Notes under the pieces: generated by a model
What the model saw: only the letters and a program-made list of their open reading frames with translations
What the model was told of the DNA's origin: nothing
Database searches by the model: none
Source: Neckera pumila
Lineage: Eukaryota > Streptophyta > Bryopsida > Hypnales > Neckeraceae
Reading direction: 5' to 3'
Length of the DNA stretch: 64,000 nt
NCBI GenBank assembly: GCA_963969595.1
Contig: OZ018415.1
Location: forward strand, 5,952,001 to 6,016,000
Shown: positions 1 through 10,607 of the stretch, piece after piece
Position numbering within the stretch: position 1 is the first letter of the stretch
How the letters are laid out: every line of letters starts with the position of its first letter
Translations under genes and position numbers: made by a program

Positions 1-745
1 ATATGAACCTAGTATAAGATTTTATTTAGTGCCTCAACATTCAAATTGAACCAAGTTCTTTCTTTTGACTTTTGCTTGGCTTTAGTTGCAAGAAGATCGT
101 CTCTGGAGACAAGTTTTTCAAAATATGAGAGTGGTTGCCTAGCAATACTTTGAATGCAATAAAGCTTGTGAACATGATTTATAGAAATATGGTTTTTTTG
201 GTCCTCCTAGCAAAACAAGATTTATTATGATAAAATCTGTAAACATCAAACAATAAAAAAGTATAATAATGACAATTGCAATGGTCCAAAGCAAACAAAA
301 ATTTGGAAACTAAACACTGAAATGAAATTCTAAAAAAATGATAATGAAATATAAGGAATTATAAATTGACTTCATATAATCCTACCAATATAATTGCCCT
401 TGTTGGGTTCCAAAACAATATTTTCAACAGCATAATGCCACATGATAAAAGGCACCCATGATTGTAAATGGTGGTTGCCATCCTACACTAAAAACATCTT
501 GCCAGAAAAAACTTTGAGACCTTCATCATTTTTGAATTTTTTCTCAAATGCAGCATTTGCCTGCACCTAATAAGCACTCCACGATTTAATAATATCATCC
601 GTGACATTTATCATCTTCCCCTTATTGTTTTCCAAGGCCACATAGAAAACTCCATTTCCTTCCATATAACCACAAGTAACAAAGTGTGCAGCAAGATCTA
701 TGACATCATCCCTCAAAAAAATCCTACCAACTGTCCAAAAAATCA
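1..745 (-). pseudogene. Remnant of ParB-like/methyltransferase gene, locus 1 (exon 3 and 4 homologues)
   Basis: Read on the minus strand, about 745 to 365 translates to a protein resembling exon 3 of the gene at 34501-44025. Shared blocks are a GY..G..VFYV segment, a W.....ANAAFEKKF segment, the ParB-like motif DGNHHLQSW, then WHYAVENIVLEPNKG. Two in-frame TAG codons interrupt it, one directly before DGNHH and one after the block ending SAY. After a gap consistent with an intron, about 176 to 10 resembles exon 4 (VHKLYCIQ, PLSYFEKLV, ERTWFNLN aligned to VHTLHRVQ, PLQKFVEML, RKTWYSMP). The gene continues beyond the left edge. It is transcribed away from the MULE-like copy at 2740-4825, the same head-to-head layout as at 29290-44025. 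The homology was read by eye; function of the family is inferred. Confidence 0.72.
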
Positions 746-859
746 TACATAATAAAAAAATATTGATTTTTGATTTTGTCCTTGATGCTTTAAAATTGAT
801 TTTGCCCTTGATACCTTAACCTCTCAAAACAAAGAAAACTACAAACATTTGTGCTCTAA
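746..859. other. AT-rich spacer
   Basis: This joins the methyltransferase-gene remnant to the minisatellite. It contains two near copies of a phrase reading roughly ttgatttttgattttgtccttgat. No coding signal is seen. Confidence 0.4.
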
Positions 860-1850
860 GAATGCCCAATTTTTTTGCATTTGAACAAATTCTAGCATAA
901 TTTGCAAACAAATTTGAATCCCAAAATTGTAGCCGTTAATGGCTAGGATTTTAGAAGGCAATTTTTTTTTAACATTTGACCAAATTGTGTTAAATATTGC
1001 AAGAAAATTTGAACCCCCAAAACCATAGCCGTTAACAATTGAATTTTGGAAGGCAAATTTCTTTTAACATTTGACCAAATTGTATTAAATACTACAAGAG
1101 AATTTGAACTCCAAAACCCTAGCCGTTAACGGTTGGGGTTTGAGAAGGCAAATTTTTTTTAACATTTGACCAAATTGCATTAAATATTGCAAGAAAATTT
1201 GAACCCCCCCAAACCATAGCCGTTAACGGCTAGGGTTTGAAGAGGCAAATTTCTTTTAACATTTGACCAAATTGCATTAAATATTGCAAGAAAATTTGAA
1301 CCTCCAAAACCATAGCCGTTAACGGCTGGGGTCTAAAATGGCAAATTATTTTCACATTTGACCAAATTGTATTAAGCATTGCAAATGAATTTGAACCTCA
1401 AAAATCGTTGCCGTTAACGGCTGGGGTTTAAAAAGGCAATTTTTTCTTAACATTTGACCAAATTGTACTAAATATTGCAACCATTGCCATTAAAGGCAAG
1501 AATTTAAGAAGGCAGCTCTTTTTTTTTAACATTTGACCAAACTATATTAAATATTGCAAAACAATTTGAACCCCCAAAACCATTGCCATTAACGGCTGGG
1601 GTTTAAAAAGGCAAACTTTTTTTAACATTTGACTAAATTGTATTAAATATTGCAAGAAAATTTGAACCCCCAAAATCGTTGTCGTTAACAGCTTGGATTT
1701 AGAAAGGCAAATACTTTTGACATCTGACCAAATTGTATTAAATATTGCAAAAAAATTTGAACCTCCAAAACCATTGCCGTTAACGGCAGGGGTTCAACAA
1801 GGCAATTTTTTTTAACATTTGACCAAATTTTAGCATATGTTGCAAGCTAT
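860..1850. repeat. Minisatellite, about ten units of 95-97 bp
   Basis: The phrase AACATTTGACCAAATTG recurs near 970, 1066, 1161, 1258, 1352, 1449, 1528, 1624, 1719 and 1813. Each unit also carries an A-rich block ending TTTGAACC, then the palindrome GCCGTTAACGGC or a one- or two-base variant of it, then a purine-rich GGGGTTTAAAAAGGCAA block and a T-tract. The first unit, from about 860, is more divergent. Units differ by point changes and small deletions. The array lies between the two divergent genes of locus 1. Confidence 0.93.
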
Positions 1851-1984
1851 TAGGCAACATCTAAGCAAACTCATATAGATTTGTAGGCCACTAGTTGTGA
1901 GTGCATTTACAAGAGAAGACAAGCTCTTTATACAAGTGAGGTGGTAGGAGGTAAAACAAACCATGTGGGATATGTAAATTAGGA

Positions 1985-2435
1985 TTACTAGGAGCTCAAC
2001 CACTCATACCTAGTTACTTAAGTCAAAAGCAGGAATTGTATTCAATGTACGACTTTGGACCTCATTTTGCCTTAGTAAAAAAACTTTTTTAAGAAAATTT
2101 TGAACTGAAAAAAGTTAGTAAATGAAGTTAAGTTTTATTTCTAAAAATCCATTTGAGATTTGAAGCCTTAAATCAGAAGTTGTTAACAAAGTTTAGAGAG
2201 GGGTTGGAAGGGACATTTTCAAACATCTTCTCTAAGTTTTATCCATAACTTTTTTTTGGAGGCTCAAAATCACAAACGGATTTTTGGAGATGAAAGTGAT
2301 TTGGATTCACCAACTTTTTCTGTTCTCAAAGCTGTTAGACAAAGTTATTCTACTATTACAAAATGAGGTCTAAAGTTCTACATTGAACACAATTCCTGCA
2401 TTTTGACAATGAGTGGTCAAGCTCTCTTTTTTGAA
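1985..2435. mobile_element. Foldback MITE with long inverted arms, copy 1
   Basis: The left arm starting near 2028 (GCAGGAATTGTATTCAATG) is the inverse of the right arm ending near 2399 (CATTGAACACAATTCCTGC). Pairing continues inward through GACCTCATTTTG / CAAAATGAGGTC and AAAAATCC / GGATTTTT. Outward it reaches GCTCAACCACTCAT / ATGAGTGGTCAAGCTC. Nearly the whole element can fold into one hairpin. A second copy lies at 57850-58330. No transposase is present. Confidence 0.82.
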
Positions 2436-2739
2436 TTGTCTTATATTCTTTGCGGATTCATGACGGACAATGAATTTCATTATAAAAACAACCTCTCAAT
2501 CATTCAATATTACTAAATATGAATGAAGTAATTCCTTCATTCAACCATAAAAAAAAATCTTGATAATAGATGATCAAACAATAGTTAATATATGGTTCAA
2601 TGAATCATTATTGGATTTTTTGGATTTTTGGAAAATCATCATCACATTTATGTGAAAATTTGGTTATTTGGTCCTAGATTTAGCCAAAAAAGATGGCACT
2701 TTTTTTTAGCTAACTTAAGTCAAGCTTACTATTTGAATA
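2436..2739. other. AT-rich spacer, no gene seen
   Basis: The stretch has no sustained reading frame and no obvious repeat partner in the window. Confidence 0.4.
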
Positions 2740-4825
2740 TAGCATTTATTCAAGATGATTGTGGATGGACTTGGGAGTGGAGTTGATCTTGTAAAACAAA
2801 TACAATCAAGTGGCAACTTTGAGAATTGATTTGTCATGTTTGATCATATGAAAAGGATAAAATCAAAGACAACTGTCACTTGTCATATCTATAATTCCAC
2901 TTATTGCAAAGTCATGACCATTGTTGTTTGTGATACACATACTGAGGGCACCAAAGGTTAGCTCATTTTTGGCGTTGTCCAAATAGGTCATGGTAGAAAA
3001 TGGGGTGTCAGATCCAACCTTCCAAGGATTCATGTGTGATAGTGCTCAAGCCAACTTTAATGCAGTTTTCATTGTGTATGGGTCACAGGTTCCATTTGTT
3101 CTAATGGTAAACCATGAAAGGACTTGCTTATTCCACTAGGAAATAAACATGCACAACGATATAAAGAAGCTAATTGCTAAAGAATTATAAAATTAGCATA
3201 TCCAACTCTACAAACAATACAAGGATGGAGCATCAACGTTTGAAGTGGATAAGATGATTCTAGAAATTAGAGCTTGGGTGGTACTCCTTTGGAGCTGCAT
3301 TAGAATTAGAAATTTGAAAATTGGAGGATTGATTCGCATTTTGGTATTTTTGATGCCGTCAGTGGGGTGGATTCATGGAAATGGTATTACCTTTAACCTC
3401 ATTTCTTTTTTCTATTTTTACCCTATATTGTAAATTGAAAACCGTTTGAACAATGACTTCATTAATCATCTTTGCAAAAACTAAAAAAAGAAGAACTAAC
3501 AGATGTCCCAATGTGCAACCTCAAAGAAATAGTGCACTACAAACAAATACAAGCTTCCAAAAAATGTAGATCTAACATGTTAATTGCCATGTATGATGAT
3601 TGGATTTGAACCTTCATACAAATGACCAACCATAGGGCTTGTTCTATGGGGTCCTTTTGGAAAAAAAAACCTCCAAAAAGGATTTAAAATTAAAGATAGC
3701 TCTGGCATTTTGAAACCAAAAGAAAATTGCAATCGCAATCAACAAGATGCTTGAAGCAAAAGACTTATGCATTCAAATTCTGCACTTAGAGGAAAAAGAG
3801 GTTTTTGGATCTAGTAAAAGGAAATTAGATCTTCTAATTGATTTTGAAGGTGGTATTCATCACTTGAACAAAGTTAACTTCTCTCATCCTTGGATTCAAA
3901 TTAGATTGTCCATTACTAGAATGTAACTTGGAGCTATACAGTTGAGGAGTTTTGAAGCAATCATGCTCCATACCTGCTTTGTGGTACAAACGGATTGCGA
4001 TACATTGGAACACATAGCGAGAATTTCAAACAAGTCAAAGAAAGAATGTCACGCCATTTAGATGTATACATAGGCCAAATGCAAGCTATTGATTTGTAGG
4101 CATGGGAAACCCATTGTTGCCCCTACTTACAAAGGGCAAAAGAATGAGTGTAAAGGTACAACAGTTCAAATCAAGAATTTTTGGTTTTGTGCTTATTAAA
4201 TTGCATGATATGTCATGGTACCTAAGCTTTCTCATATTCTTATCAAGGTAGAAATTCCCGAGGTTGAGTTTGTTCTTACCGATACTAATTTTACTTGTAC
4301 CAAAATCATTGAGCTTGAATAAGCTGGTTCCACCTACAATCTACTAAACTAATGTCACCTTGACATCTATTCACCTTGCCTAGGATATTTGAGCATGAGC
4401 TGCAGATTTATCTTTGACTAACACATGCTGAAAGAATCTCTTCCATTTGGAATGGCAAGCAAGTTTGTCAAAGCATAAATTAAAAATCACCACAATATAT
4501 AGGAAAATGCAAGGAATATTATTGCAAATACGATTAGGGTGAACTTCCTTCCTTGCCATAGACTTAGTGCTATTTCTTATACTTTTGTTTGGGATTGAAC
4601 TTCAACAAAAGGTTTATAACATCACACTTTTCAATTTTCCATCTTGTACATGTCTCCATTATGGAAGTATGGATGGGACTCCCATTTAAAGTATGGCATG
4701 TATTAAGTAAACTGCAAACACCTTTATTACATCTTTTGTTACTTTTACAAACTAGATTATAAGATAGACACGTTCATCCACATTCATATCCTTGCTTGGA
4801 TGAAGTTAAGAAAGCAATTGTTATT
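2740..4825 (+). pseudogene. MULE-like transposase with SWIM finger, locus 1, degraded
   Basis: Broken frames across the interval match, in order, the protein encoded on the minus strand at 29290-31960. From 2745: KMIVDGLGSGVDLVK, then TCHIYNSTYCKVMT. Near 3020: FMCDSAQANFNAV, which keeps the aspartate expected for the second catalytic DDE residue of Mutator-like transposases, followed by RTCLFH then a stop where tryptophan is expected. From 3781: VFGSSKRKLD and NKVNFSHPWIQIR. From 4000: HIARISNKSK and APTYKGQ. From 4620: VYNITLFNFPSCTC, then NCKHLYYIF from about 4707, which supply the C-x-C and C-x-H halves of a SWIM zinc finger. Many stops and frameshifts make it non-functional. The N-terminal zinc-binding region present in the other copy was not found. 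It diverges from the ParB-like remnant at 1-745. Confidence 0.85.
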
Positions 4826-5380
4826 GCCAAAATCATCAAGACGTACAAGTAAGTTAGTTGACAAATATTAGCATGATATGTAGTAGATACGTAGCACTGT
4901 TATTTTATCTTCAAAATTTTTTTAATTCGAGTAGCAAAAAATTATATTCATATTCTTATGTATATTTCTTGCTGCAATAAAATATTTTATTATATACACA
5001 ATGTTCCACATCCTCTGATATTTTATTTGAATCTATCTTCTTCTCATCCTTAGAATTGCTTCTAAATGATTTGTACTCTCACTTGATTAGCCCACTTTGG
5101 GACAACCTCTCAGAACGTGATATAAATTTCAAAAGATGCAAAAGCCCCACTTTCCTATAATTCTAGATCTAAAATCCACGGTCATGGGTCTTGTGGTAAT
5201 AGGTTGTATTTTCTAAATATAATAAATTTTATTAAAAAAAAAAAATCTTTTAACTTTTTAACCAAAAAATTTAGAAATTACATCATGTTCTAAATTTCTA
5301 GGCTCTAGGCTCACACAATCCCCGCTCACCGCTCTTAGGCTCATGCTCACGCGCTCACATGCTAGCGTCGTTGATTTTTA
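4826..5380. other. Spacer with fragment of a GCTCGCACGCTAGC-type repeat
   Basis: No gene is seen. From about 5176 there is AATCCACGGTCATGGG and at 5330-5370 a run of GCTCA units ending CACATGCTAGCG. The same two landmarks bound repeats at 28345-28610 and 44271-45025, so this is probably a truncated copy. It ends abruptly where the TTAA-type fragment begins. Confidence 0.5.
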
Positions 5381-5601
5381 TAGGGTCAAAAAAAGGATAT
5401 TTGCCAATTCAATCGCTAATATCTTCCAATTGACAAGGTGGAAAATCTGAAACTTTTATCCATAGCTTTTGAAACTAGCTTACTATAAGATCGTATGGTT
5501 ACATGTGTCCAAAAATGAATTTTTTTACCAAAATTTGGTACTTGTGCTCAAAATGGCAGAGCTTTGGGGGAAAATCATAGCCAAGGAAGTTTAAGGGATA
5601 A
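5381..5601. mobile_element. TTAA-class element type A, right-end fragment
   Basis: The fragment matches the last 220 bp of the type A element at 50362-51279, including the terminal TTTAAGGGATAA. The left part has been lost at the junction with the GCTAGCG-type repeat. The flank reads ATAA rather than TTAA, as in the partner copy. Confidence 0.7.
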
Positions 5602-7199
5602 ATATGAAAAACATCTCTCAAGGTCACGTATGCAAAGCAATTTTGAAGTTGAAGCCTAATAGATGTATGCACAAAATGCTCTTACCAATAGTATGGAATT
5701 GCTCTGAGAACTGCAATTAATGCTTCAAACCCATTGCCCTTGAATAGTTGAAATTCAAGTGAAGATCAAGTGTAAGATTTCTATTGTAAAGAAATTGTGG
5801 TCAAGGGCATCTGGTTTAGGACTTTGATATGAGCATACATTAGATGATGGTTTAGAAATCATTCAATCATATTCCATCCAAAAGTGAGGAAATAGAACCG
5901 ATAAAGCCTCCAAACCTTTACTTAATCTTCAATGGACATCACTAATAGCACAAAGAGCAGTGCAATACATTGTGTCGCAAATATGATGGCTTACCTTACT
6001 CTAAATTTAACTCTTATAGTGGGCACTTTACTTTCCAATATCAATTGCAATCCAACTTTTTGATATCATTCTTTTTGTCAAGAGATGTGTCTATCAAGTT
6101 AAGTTTTGTATTTCAAATTACAAATGAATGTGTCGTTTCTGCATTAGAAAGTTTGACAATAGTTTTGTACAATTGCTTTGAGTTTGCCCATTGTTTGGAA
6201 GAGGGTAGAAATTCATCATTGGTTGGTTATTTGTACAAGCTTCATGAAGACCATATAAAACAGATGATCAAATTCAATCTTAAGTACCTAACATATCATT
6301 TCAAGGTTAAATTGAAAGTCCTTTCTAAAATGTTGTAGTACTATAGATGAAATAATTTCATATATGATAACTTGGTGTTGTAGAAAGACACTCAATCCAT
6401 TTTTTCAAGAATATTGTGTATAGTCACTTTGGCCACCAACTTTTCTGGAAAATATAACAAAAACTATTGTAACTATTCCTATTGTTTTTCTCCCTCGTTT
6501 GTTTTACACAAATGAAAAGATTAATATAGCCCTTTGTTCTCTATCCTAACAATGTAAACTATATAGTACAGGGCCCCTAAAAAATGTGGAGGATTGTCCT
6601 TGTAAAAACTAGAGAAATTAAGCCACATCAACTTTTTTGAAAACATTCTTTCTTAAATACCGGAAACCTCTTCCAAGTTAAAACGGCCCCTTCTACAACT
6701 GAACAATAATGTTACAAGTTGAAAGTATGACCAAAAACATTCAATTTTTTAATTTTATTTTGACACAAATGGAAATGATTTCATTGCAGGGAAAAAGTAA
6801 CAAGAAATCAAAGGCCAAAAGGGATCAATAAGTAAAGAAATGTAAAATTTTTAAATTTGAAATGATAGAATCTATTACCAAAGTAGTCACTATTGCATAA
6901 GAGAATGTACAGTTTTCTTTAGCTGCTAGAATTGGGTTTTCTTCCAAATTTCTCTATATTTGTAAGAATGTAAACATAAGCATCCATTTGGATACGAATA
7001 TGACAATGCGTTATGACATTGTGAACTTAATATTATAAATTTTGTGATTTCCATTTGTGTACAAGTAAAAAACAACCACTAATTGTAATTTTGACTCCAT
7101 CTATGCACATCAGCCATATAAATGGTTTCAGGCAATTCTATATTATTCCACTTCCTTACAGAAAAGCTCTTCGAGAGGCTAGTGTATTGAAAAAGAACT
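5602..7199. other. Body of duplicated segment, no intact gene
   Basis: This is largely collinear with 51280-53730 apart from the insertion at 51677-52605. An open frame at 5970-6338 on the plus strand has a broken but similar counterpart near 52620-52895. It has no recognisable domain and is probably a chance frame or old exon. No promoter or RNA gene was found. Confidence 0.5.
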
Positions 7200-7375
7200 T
7201 GTTACTTAATTTTAATCCAAGAAGGATGCTGCAAACACTAAGTATCCAATAGATGACGAAGAATCCTTCTATATAAGACAAAAGTGTAAATGTTCATCCT
7301 TAGAATTTTGTTCAAAAGGGGAGGTCTTGCACAATATTTTGAGCTCCAATGAGTGCTCTTGGGTTATGATTCACC
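7200..7375 (-). pseudogene. Degenerate exon-like block shared with 53730-53910 and 63381-63593
   Basis: Minus-strand translation gives GAQNIVQDLPF, then a broken stretch, then FFVIYWILSVCSILLGLKL. This aligns with GGQTTVQDLPF and FFVIHRTTLVCGIVLGLKT encoded at 63381-63593. Several stops interrupt it here. The protein family is not recognised. Confidence 0.55.
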
Positions 7376-7459
7376 CAATACCAAAACCGTTGATTTCAGA
7401 GGTTAAAGACAACTCTTTCTTTTTCTTTTTTGCAGAGGCAGGACATTCCAATACCAAAA

Positions 7460-7799
7460 CATTAGTGAAAATATCAGCCCTTTGGAGGGCTGCTCTAGAT
7501 TGTCAGACCAAGTATTTCCAAGCTTGGTCTGTCAATCTGAAAAAGTCTCCCGGTGAGCAGTCAGCCTAGTTGATTGCTCACCCAAACAATCAGACTTTGT
7601 TTTTTAGTTTTAAATTTTTTAAAACTTTTTTTTAATAATTTTTTAACTTGTAAAACTCGGTTCCTGTGCCACTGTCACTGCAATTTCAGCTGCGCAGGAA
7701 CAAGTAAAATATGAATTTTTTAGCCCTGAAAAATCAAATTCTAGGGTACTACAGAGGGCTGTGGAGTAGCCCTCCGGAGGCCCGGAATTTTCTCTAATG
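7460..7799. mobile_element. CATTAG-family MITE, copy 1
   Basis: It begins CATTAGTGAAAATATCAGCC and ends GGAATTTTCTCTAATG, imperfect terminal inverted repeats of about 30 bp. Inside are a T-rich centre and a GTTCC...GGAAC hairpin near 7660-7700. The matching site in the other copy of the duplicated segment (near 54235) is empty, reading GAAAACCATGAG without the insert. The target duplication is at most one or two bases. Confidence 0.85.
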
Positions 7800-7911
7800 A
7801 CCATGAATCTTGAGGAGTAGCATTTATGAAAAAGCATACATATGACCGTTGGGAAGTGAGGATGATGATGAGAAAAAGAATATCTATACAGCAGGAACAG
7901 TGTCTCTGAGG

Positions 7912-8083
7912 TCATCCGAGTAGCTTTACAGCTTTCTCAGACTCCGAGACCTGCTTCAAGAGTTGAGAGGACGTGACAGCACTTGCTGTCACTCCTACGT
8001 CTTTGAGCTCTTCCAATAGTTGCAACAACTTCTCATATTCTCCTAAAGAGGCGTACTTCTGTAATGCAAGATCCCAAGTCCTC
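7912..8083 (-). CDS. Last exon of a PPR-like protein (partial)
   Basis: On the minus strand a GCAG acceptor at 8084-8087 opens an uninterrupted frame of 56 codons. It reads RTWDLALQKYASLGEYEKLL, then a helix-turn-helix-like LEELKDVGVTAS segment, and ends KAVKLLG and stop. The spacing of hydrophobic residues and the GEYEKLLQLLEELKDVGV phrase fit a pentatricopeptide repeat tail; such proteins usually bind organellar RNA. The 3' flank is conserved in the copy at 55840-56449, where the exon is disrupted by a MITE. No upstream exon was identified; next to it lies the kinase remnant on the opposite strand, so this may be an orphan exon. Confidence 0.5.
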
Positions 8084-8311
8084 TGCATAACCAACACCAA
8101 CTGTTAGTTCCAATGGAAGCAACCAAAGATATTTAGCGGCTACAAGGTTTATTGGCTCTGGACCGCAGGGGAGGAGGCTTTGCTTTGCATCGACAAAAGA
8201 CAGAAGCTAATGTGAGCTAATGTGAGGAAGTTTGAAGTTATGAGTATCTACCTTACTTGATAATAGAACCACTTTAAAGAACACCAAAATGAAAAGAGAA
8301 ACATTGTTCCT

Positions 8312-8420
8312 TCATCACCATTGCGGTTTCCTCCTTCCACATTTTAATACTAAAGGCACAGATTGAACCTCATCACCATTCAGGTTTCCTCCTTCCACAT
8401 TTTAATACTAATGGGACAGA
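8312..8420. repeat. Two tandem copies of a 57-bp unit
   Basis: The phrase GGTTTCCTCCTTCCACATTT, with its flanks TCATCACCATT and TAATACTAA, occurs twice in direct orientation, at about 8312 and 8369. Confidence 0.9.
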
Positions 8421-8454
8421 GCCTCTCGTCGCATAGCTGCCCTAGAAGACGAGC

Positions 8455-9292
8455 ATGAGCATCTTGGTGGGCGTGGCACGTGGGTTGCACTGTTTGCACT
8501 TCGAGTGCAATCCACCCATCACTCACTTGGATATCAAGCCGCAGAATATCTTTTTGGATGGAAGAATGGTCCCAAAATTGGGGGACTTTGGCATCACCAA
8601 GTTGGTGGTGGACACGGAATGGAATCTGGTATGGCACTCGATCTCCTACGACCTTTCTCTAAGATATATGGAAATTCTGTTTTTTTGTTTTTTTTTTCTC
8701 TGAAGTCCTGGTGCTAGCTCTCAATTACTTCTCTCTGAAATGCATTCTTCTCTTTGATGTAGAATCTATTATGTATCTCGTACATTCTGAAAATAAAGAA
8801 ATCCAATAAGTTTCTTACTTTCTGAAAAATCCAAAAAGTTTCTTACTTTTCCTCTCTGAAAAATCTGGTGAGTCTCTCATACATTTTCTCTAAACATCTA
8901 CTGTAGTAAATCTCTCATACATTTCTCTGAGCAATTTGGTAAATCTCTTAGGTTTCCCTGTGGCAATCTGGAGACATCTTGTACATTTTTCTCTGAGAAT
9001 CTGGTAAGTCTTAGATTTTTTTCTGGAAATCAGTGAGGCTCATACATTTTCTCTTAGTATCTGGTAAGCCTCCTACCTTAGAGATCCTGAGGGGAGGAGG
9101 AACTCTGACATGGCACAAGTTGATGAAGATTCGTATCTGCCCTTTCCTTTCTGGGCAAGAAAGAAGTTCCAAACTGGCCAGTACATGATAGCATATGAAC
9201 AGCTTTCGGCTCCCCTCGTCTCTCCATTGATCCCTGGATATCAAGAAGAAGAAGCCCAGAGGATGCTGTCCATTAATATAATTCGATGCTAA
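8455..9292 (+). pseudogene. Receptor-like protein kinase remnant (two kinase exons)
   Basis: The frame from 8455 gives GVARGLHCLHFECNPPITHL, continuing through the catalytic-loop signature HLDIKPQN and the DFG motif in KLGDFGITKLV. These are kinase subdomains VIb and VII of plant receptor-like kinases. It ends at a GT-containing junction after DTEWN. After a repetitive intron-like stretch, 9110-9292 gives LPFPFWARKKF and later EEEAQRML, resembling the late lobe of the same kinases (W-I-Y...EEEE-I-A-R-K). The activation loop, the APE motif, the ATP-binding lobe and the ectodomain are absent, so this is a fragment. The exact receptor-kinase subfamily is uncertain. Confidence 0.72.
8690..9085. 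repeat. Degenerate tandem array of splice-donor-like units
   Basis: Short units of about 30-45 bp repeat eight or nine times. Each contains a phrase such as CTGGTAAGTC or a variant of it, followed by TCTCATACATTTTCTCTGA. The array fills the space between the two kinase exons, so it would be intronic. It ends with CCTCCTACCTTAG. Confidence 0.78.
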
Positions 9293-9599
9293 CTTTACTC
9301 ACATTCTGTGCTTGCTGTAGAAATCATTAGAAAATGGTTCAGGAATGTTGTTTGAGGATGTTTCCATGCCAACTTGATGAGAGTAATGAGTTGAGCTTCA
9401 AAGAATCTCTGTACGTGTTAGTCAACTTTAAGTTCAACTTTACAACTTGAAGCACCACTTAAACAAATGATAATGAGCAGGAAGGGACTTTTGTGATGTA
9501 GTCACTAATGCATAGTTAGAAGCCTTTGAAAAGCACCATAAAATTTCTGATATCACAAACCATGCCGCCAACGTGTTTGAATTTTCATCTCTTCTCATC
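9293..9599. other. Spacer, no gene seen
   Basis: No sustained frame and no clear repeat partner. The left end of the following CATTAG-family element could not be located here. Confidence 0.4.
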
Positions 9600-9800
9600 C
9601 AACCTTGGCTGAATTTTTTTTTTTTTTTTTTATCAAAATATCATTTTAAGCAATTTTTTTTTTTTTTTTTTTCAAAATATGACGTGGCAGTCACTCGACC
9701 ACGTCAGCCAGCTGCTACTGCTGCGTTCCCGCAGTCTGGGAACGCAACAGACAGCAAGGGCACTTAGAGCCCTTCTAAGACCCCCGAATTTCATCTAATG
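9600..9800. mobile_element. CATTAG-family MITE, copy 2 (left end not found)
   Basis: Two T-tracts are followed by GACGTGGCAGTCACTCGACC, whose outer halves pair into a hairpin, and then by GCGTTCCCGCAGTCTGGGAA, a second hairpin arm pair. The element ends GAATTTCATCTAATG. Right end, orientation and hairpins match the copies at 49331 and 58528. Confidence 0.7.
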
Positions 9801-10331
9801 TATATCCAATGTGAAGAATTGATGTTAGGTTCCCACATTATAGGACCTGGTTTAACATTTTCCACCTGCTATGACGTTCATTTTAACTTAGAGATTTCAT
9901 GGTTCCAAAATGACCAATTCGATTACTACTTTGGTGAGGAATATAGTGTAGATTTTGCTAAATTGAAATCACTAGAATCAATGACAAGAATAGCAAATGT
10001 TGGTCACGAAGTAAATGAATATGAGGCTATATGAATGTGAAGAAAAGGAAGTCTCTATATGAGGCTCTCAAAAGTGGTGTACAATGTGATGCCCAATGGA
10101 GCATTTGAGGTGTTTAGGGTTTAACATGGTAAAACCCCAACATGTCATAATATTGATCATGGACAGCAAGGCTGTGGATGCCATAAACAATGCCACATTA
10201 CCGTGGGACTTGATCAAGAACAACAACATCAACGTGTCCTTGTATAGTACATGTTCTCTACCAGTAATGTAATCAAGATACAGTCTTAAACTTCGAGATA
10301 CAGTCTTAAACTCTCCATACCCGCGAGGTAA
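9801..10331. other. Spacer with an unassigned open frame
   Basis: A plus-strand frame at 9798-10034 and a shorter one from about 10158 (beginning MDSKAVDAINNATLPWD) show no domain I recognise. A 20-bp phrase GAGATACAGTCTTAAACT is tandemly duplicated near 10275-10312. Confidence 0.3.
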
Positions 10332-10607
10332 CTATTCCATATCAACGACGTAGCAAAGACCATGCCAAGGGGTAGCCGCATCCTGAGATAGATAGACTAG
10401 ATTCACAGAATATAATGCGGCAAACATGAACTGAAAGAAAGGAAGGCCACTGAACGCAACCCAACACAACTGTTGAACGCTGTGAATCGAAGTATCCACA
10501 GCTGACTTGCCATACAAATCCTTTTCCACTTCACCTAAATAAGTAAACCTGTGAGGACCGCCACGGCCAGAGTAGCCAAAGCCGAGGAGAGAAAAATAGC
10601 TGTTCAA
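10332..10607 (-). CDS. Candidate exon of unknown protein with hydrophobic segment
   Basis: An open minus-strand frame of up to 91 codons begins after an ACAG acceptor-like site near 10595. It contains GFGYSGRGGPHRFTYLGEVE, then GKSAVDTSIHSVQQL, then a hydrophobic run of about 25 residues (WVAFSGLPFFQFMFAALYSV) that could span a membrane. It ends LCYVVDME and stop. Composition is more gene-like than the surrounding AT-rich frames. I do not recognise the family. It may belong to the same transcription unit as the small acidic protein at 11621-11851, which is on the same strand, but no splice path was established. Confidence 0.35.
   Translation of the reverse strand: MNSYFSLLGFGYSGRGGPHRFTYLGEVEKDLYGKSAVDTSIHSVQQLCWVAFSGLPFFQFMFAALYSVNLVYLSQDAATPWHGLCYVVDME

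Larger units (their letters stand above)
5381..8060. repeat. Duplicated segment, copy 1 (partner 51064-56449)
   Basis: Starting at AATTCAATCGCTAATATC near 5406, the sequence runs parallel to 51064 onward, with scattered substitutions, up to the PPR exon near 8040. After removing one insertion here (7460-7799) and four separate insertions in the partner, the two copies are about 2.3 kb each. The pair therefore gives filled/empty site comparisons for five insertions. Any gene spanning the segment is no longer intact; only the terminal PPR exon is open. Confidence 0.9.

Noticed and set aside
860..1850. Regular repeats as a CRISPR array
   Set aside because: Units are contiguous 95-bp tandem repeats without unique spacers, in nuclear plant-like DNA.
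9798..10034. Plus-strand frame starting MYIQCEELML as a gene
   Set aside because: No recognisable domain, no partner copy and no splice context; kept only as part of a spacer entry.
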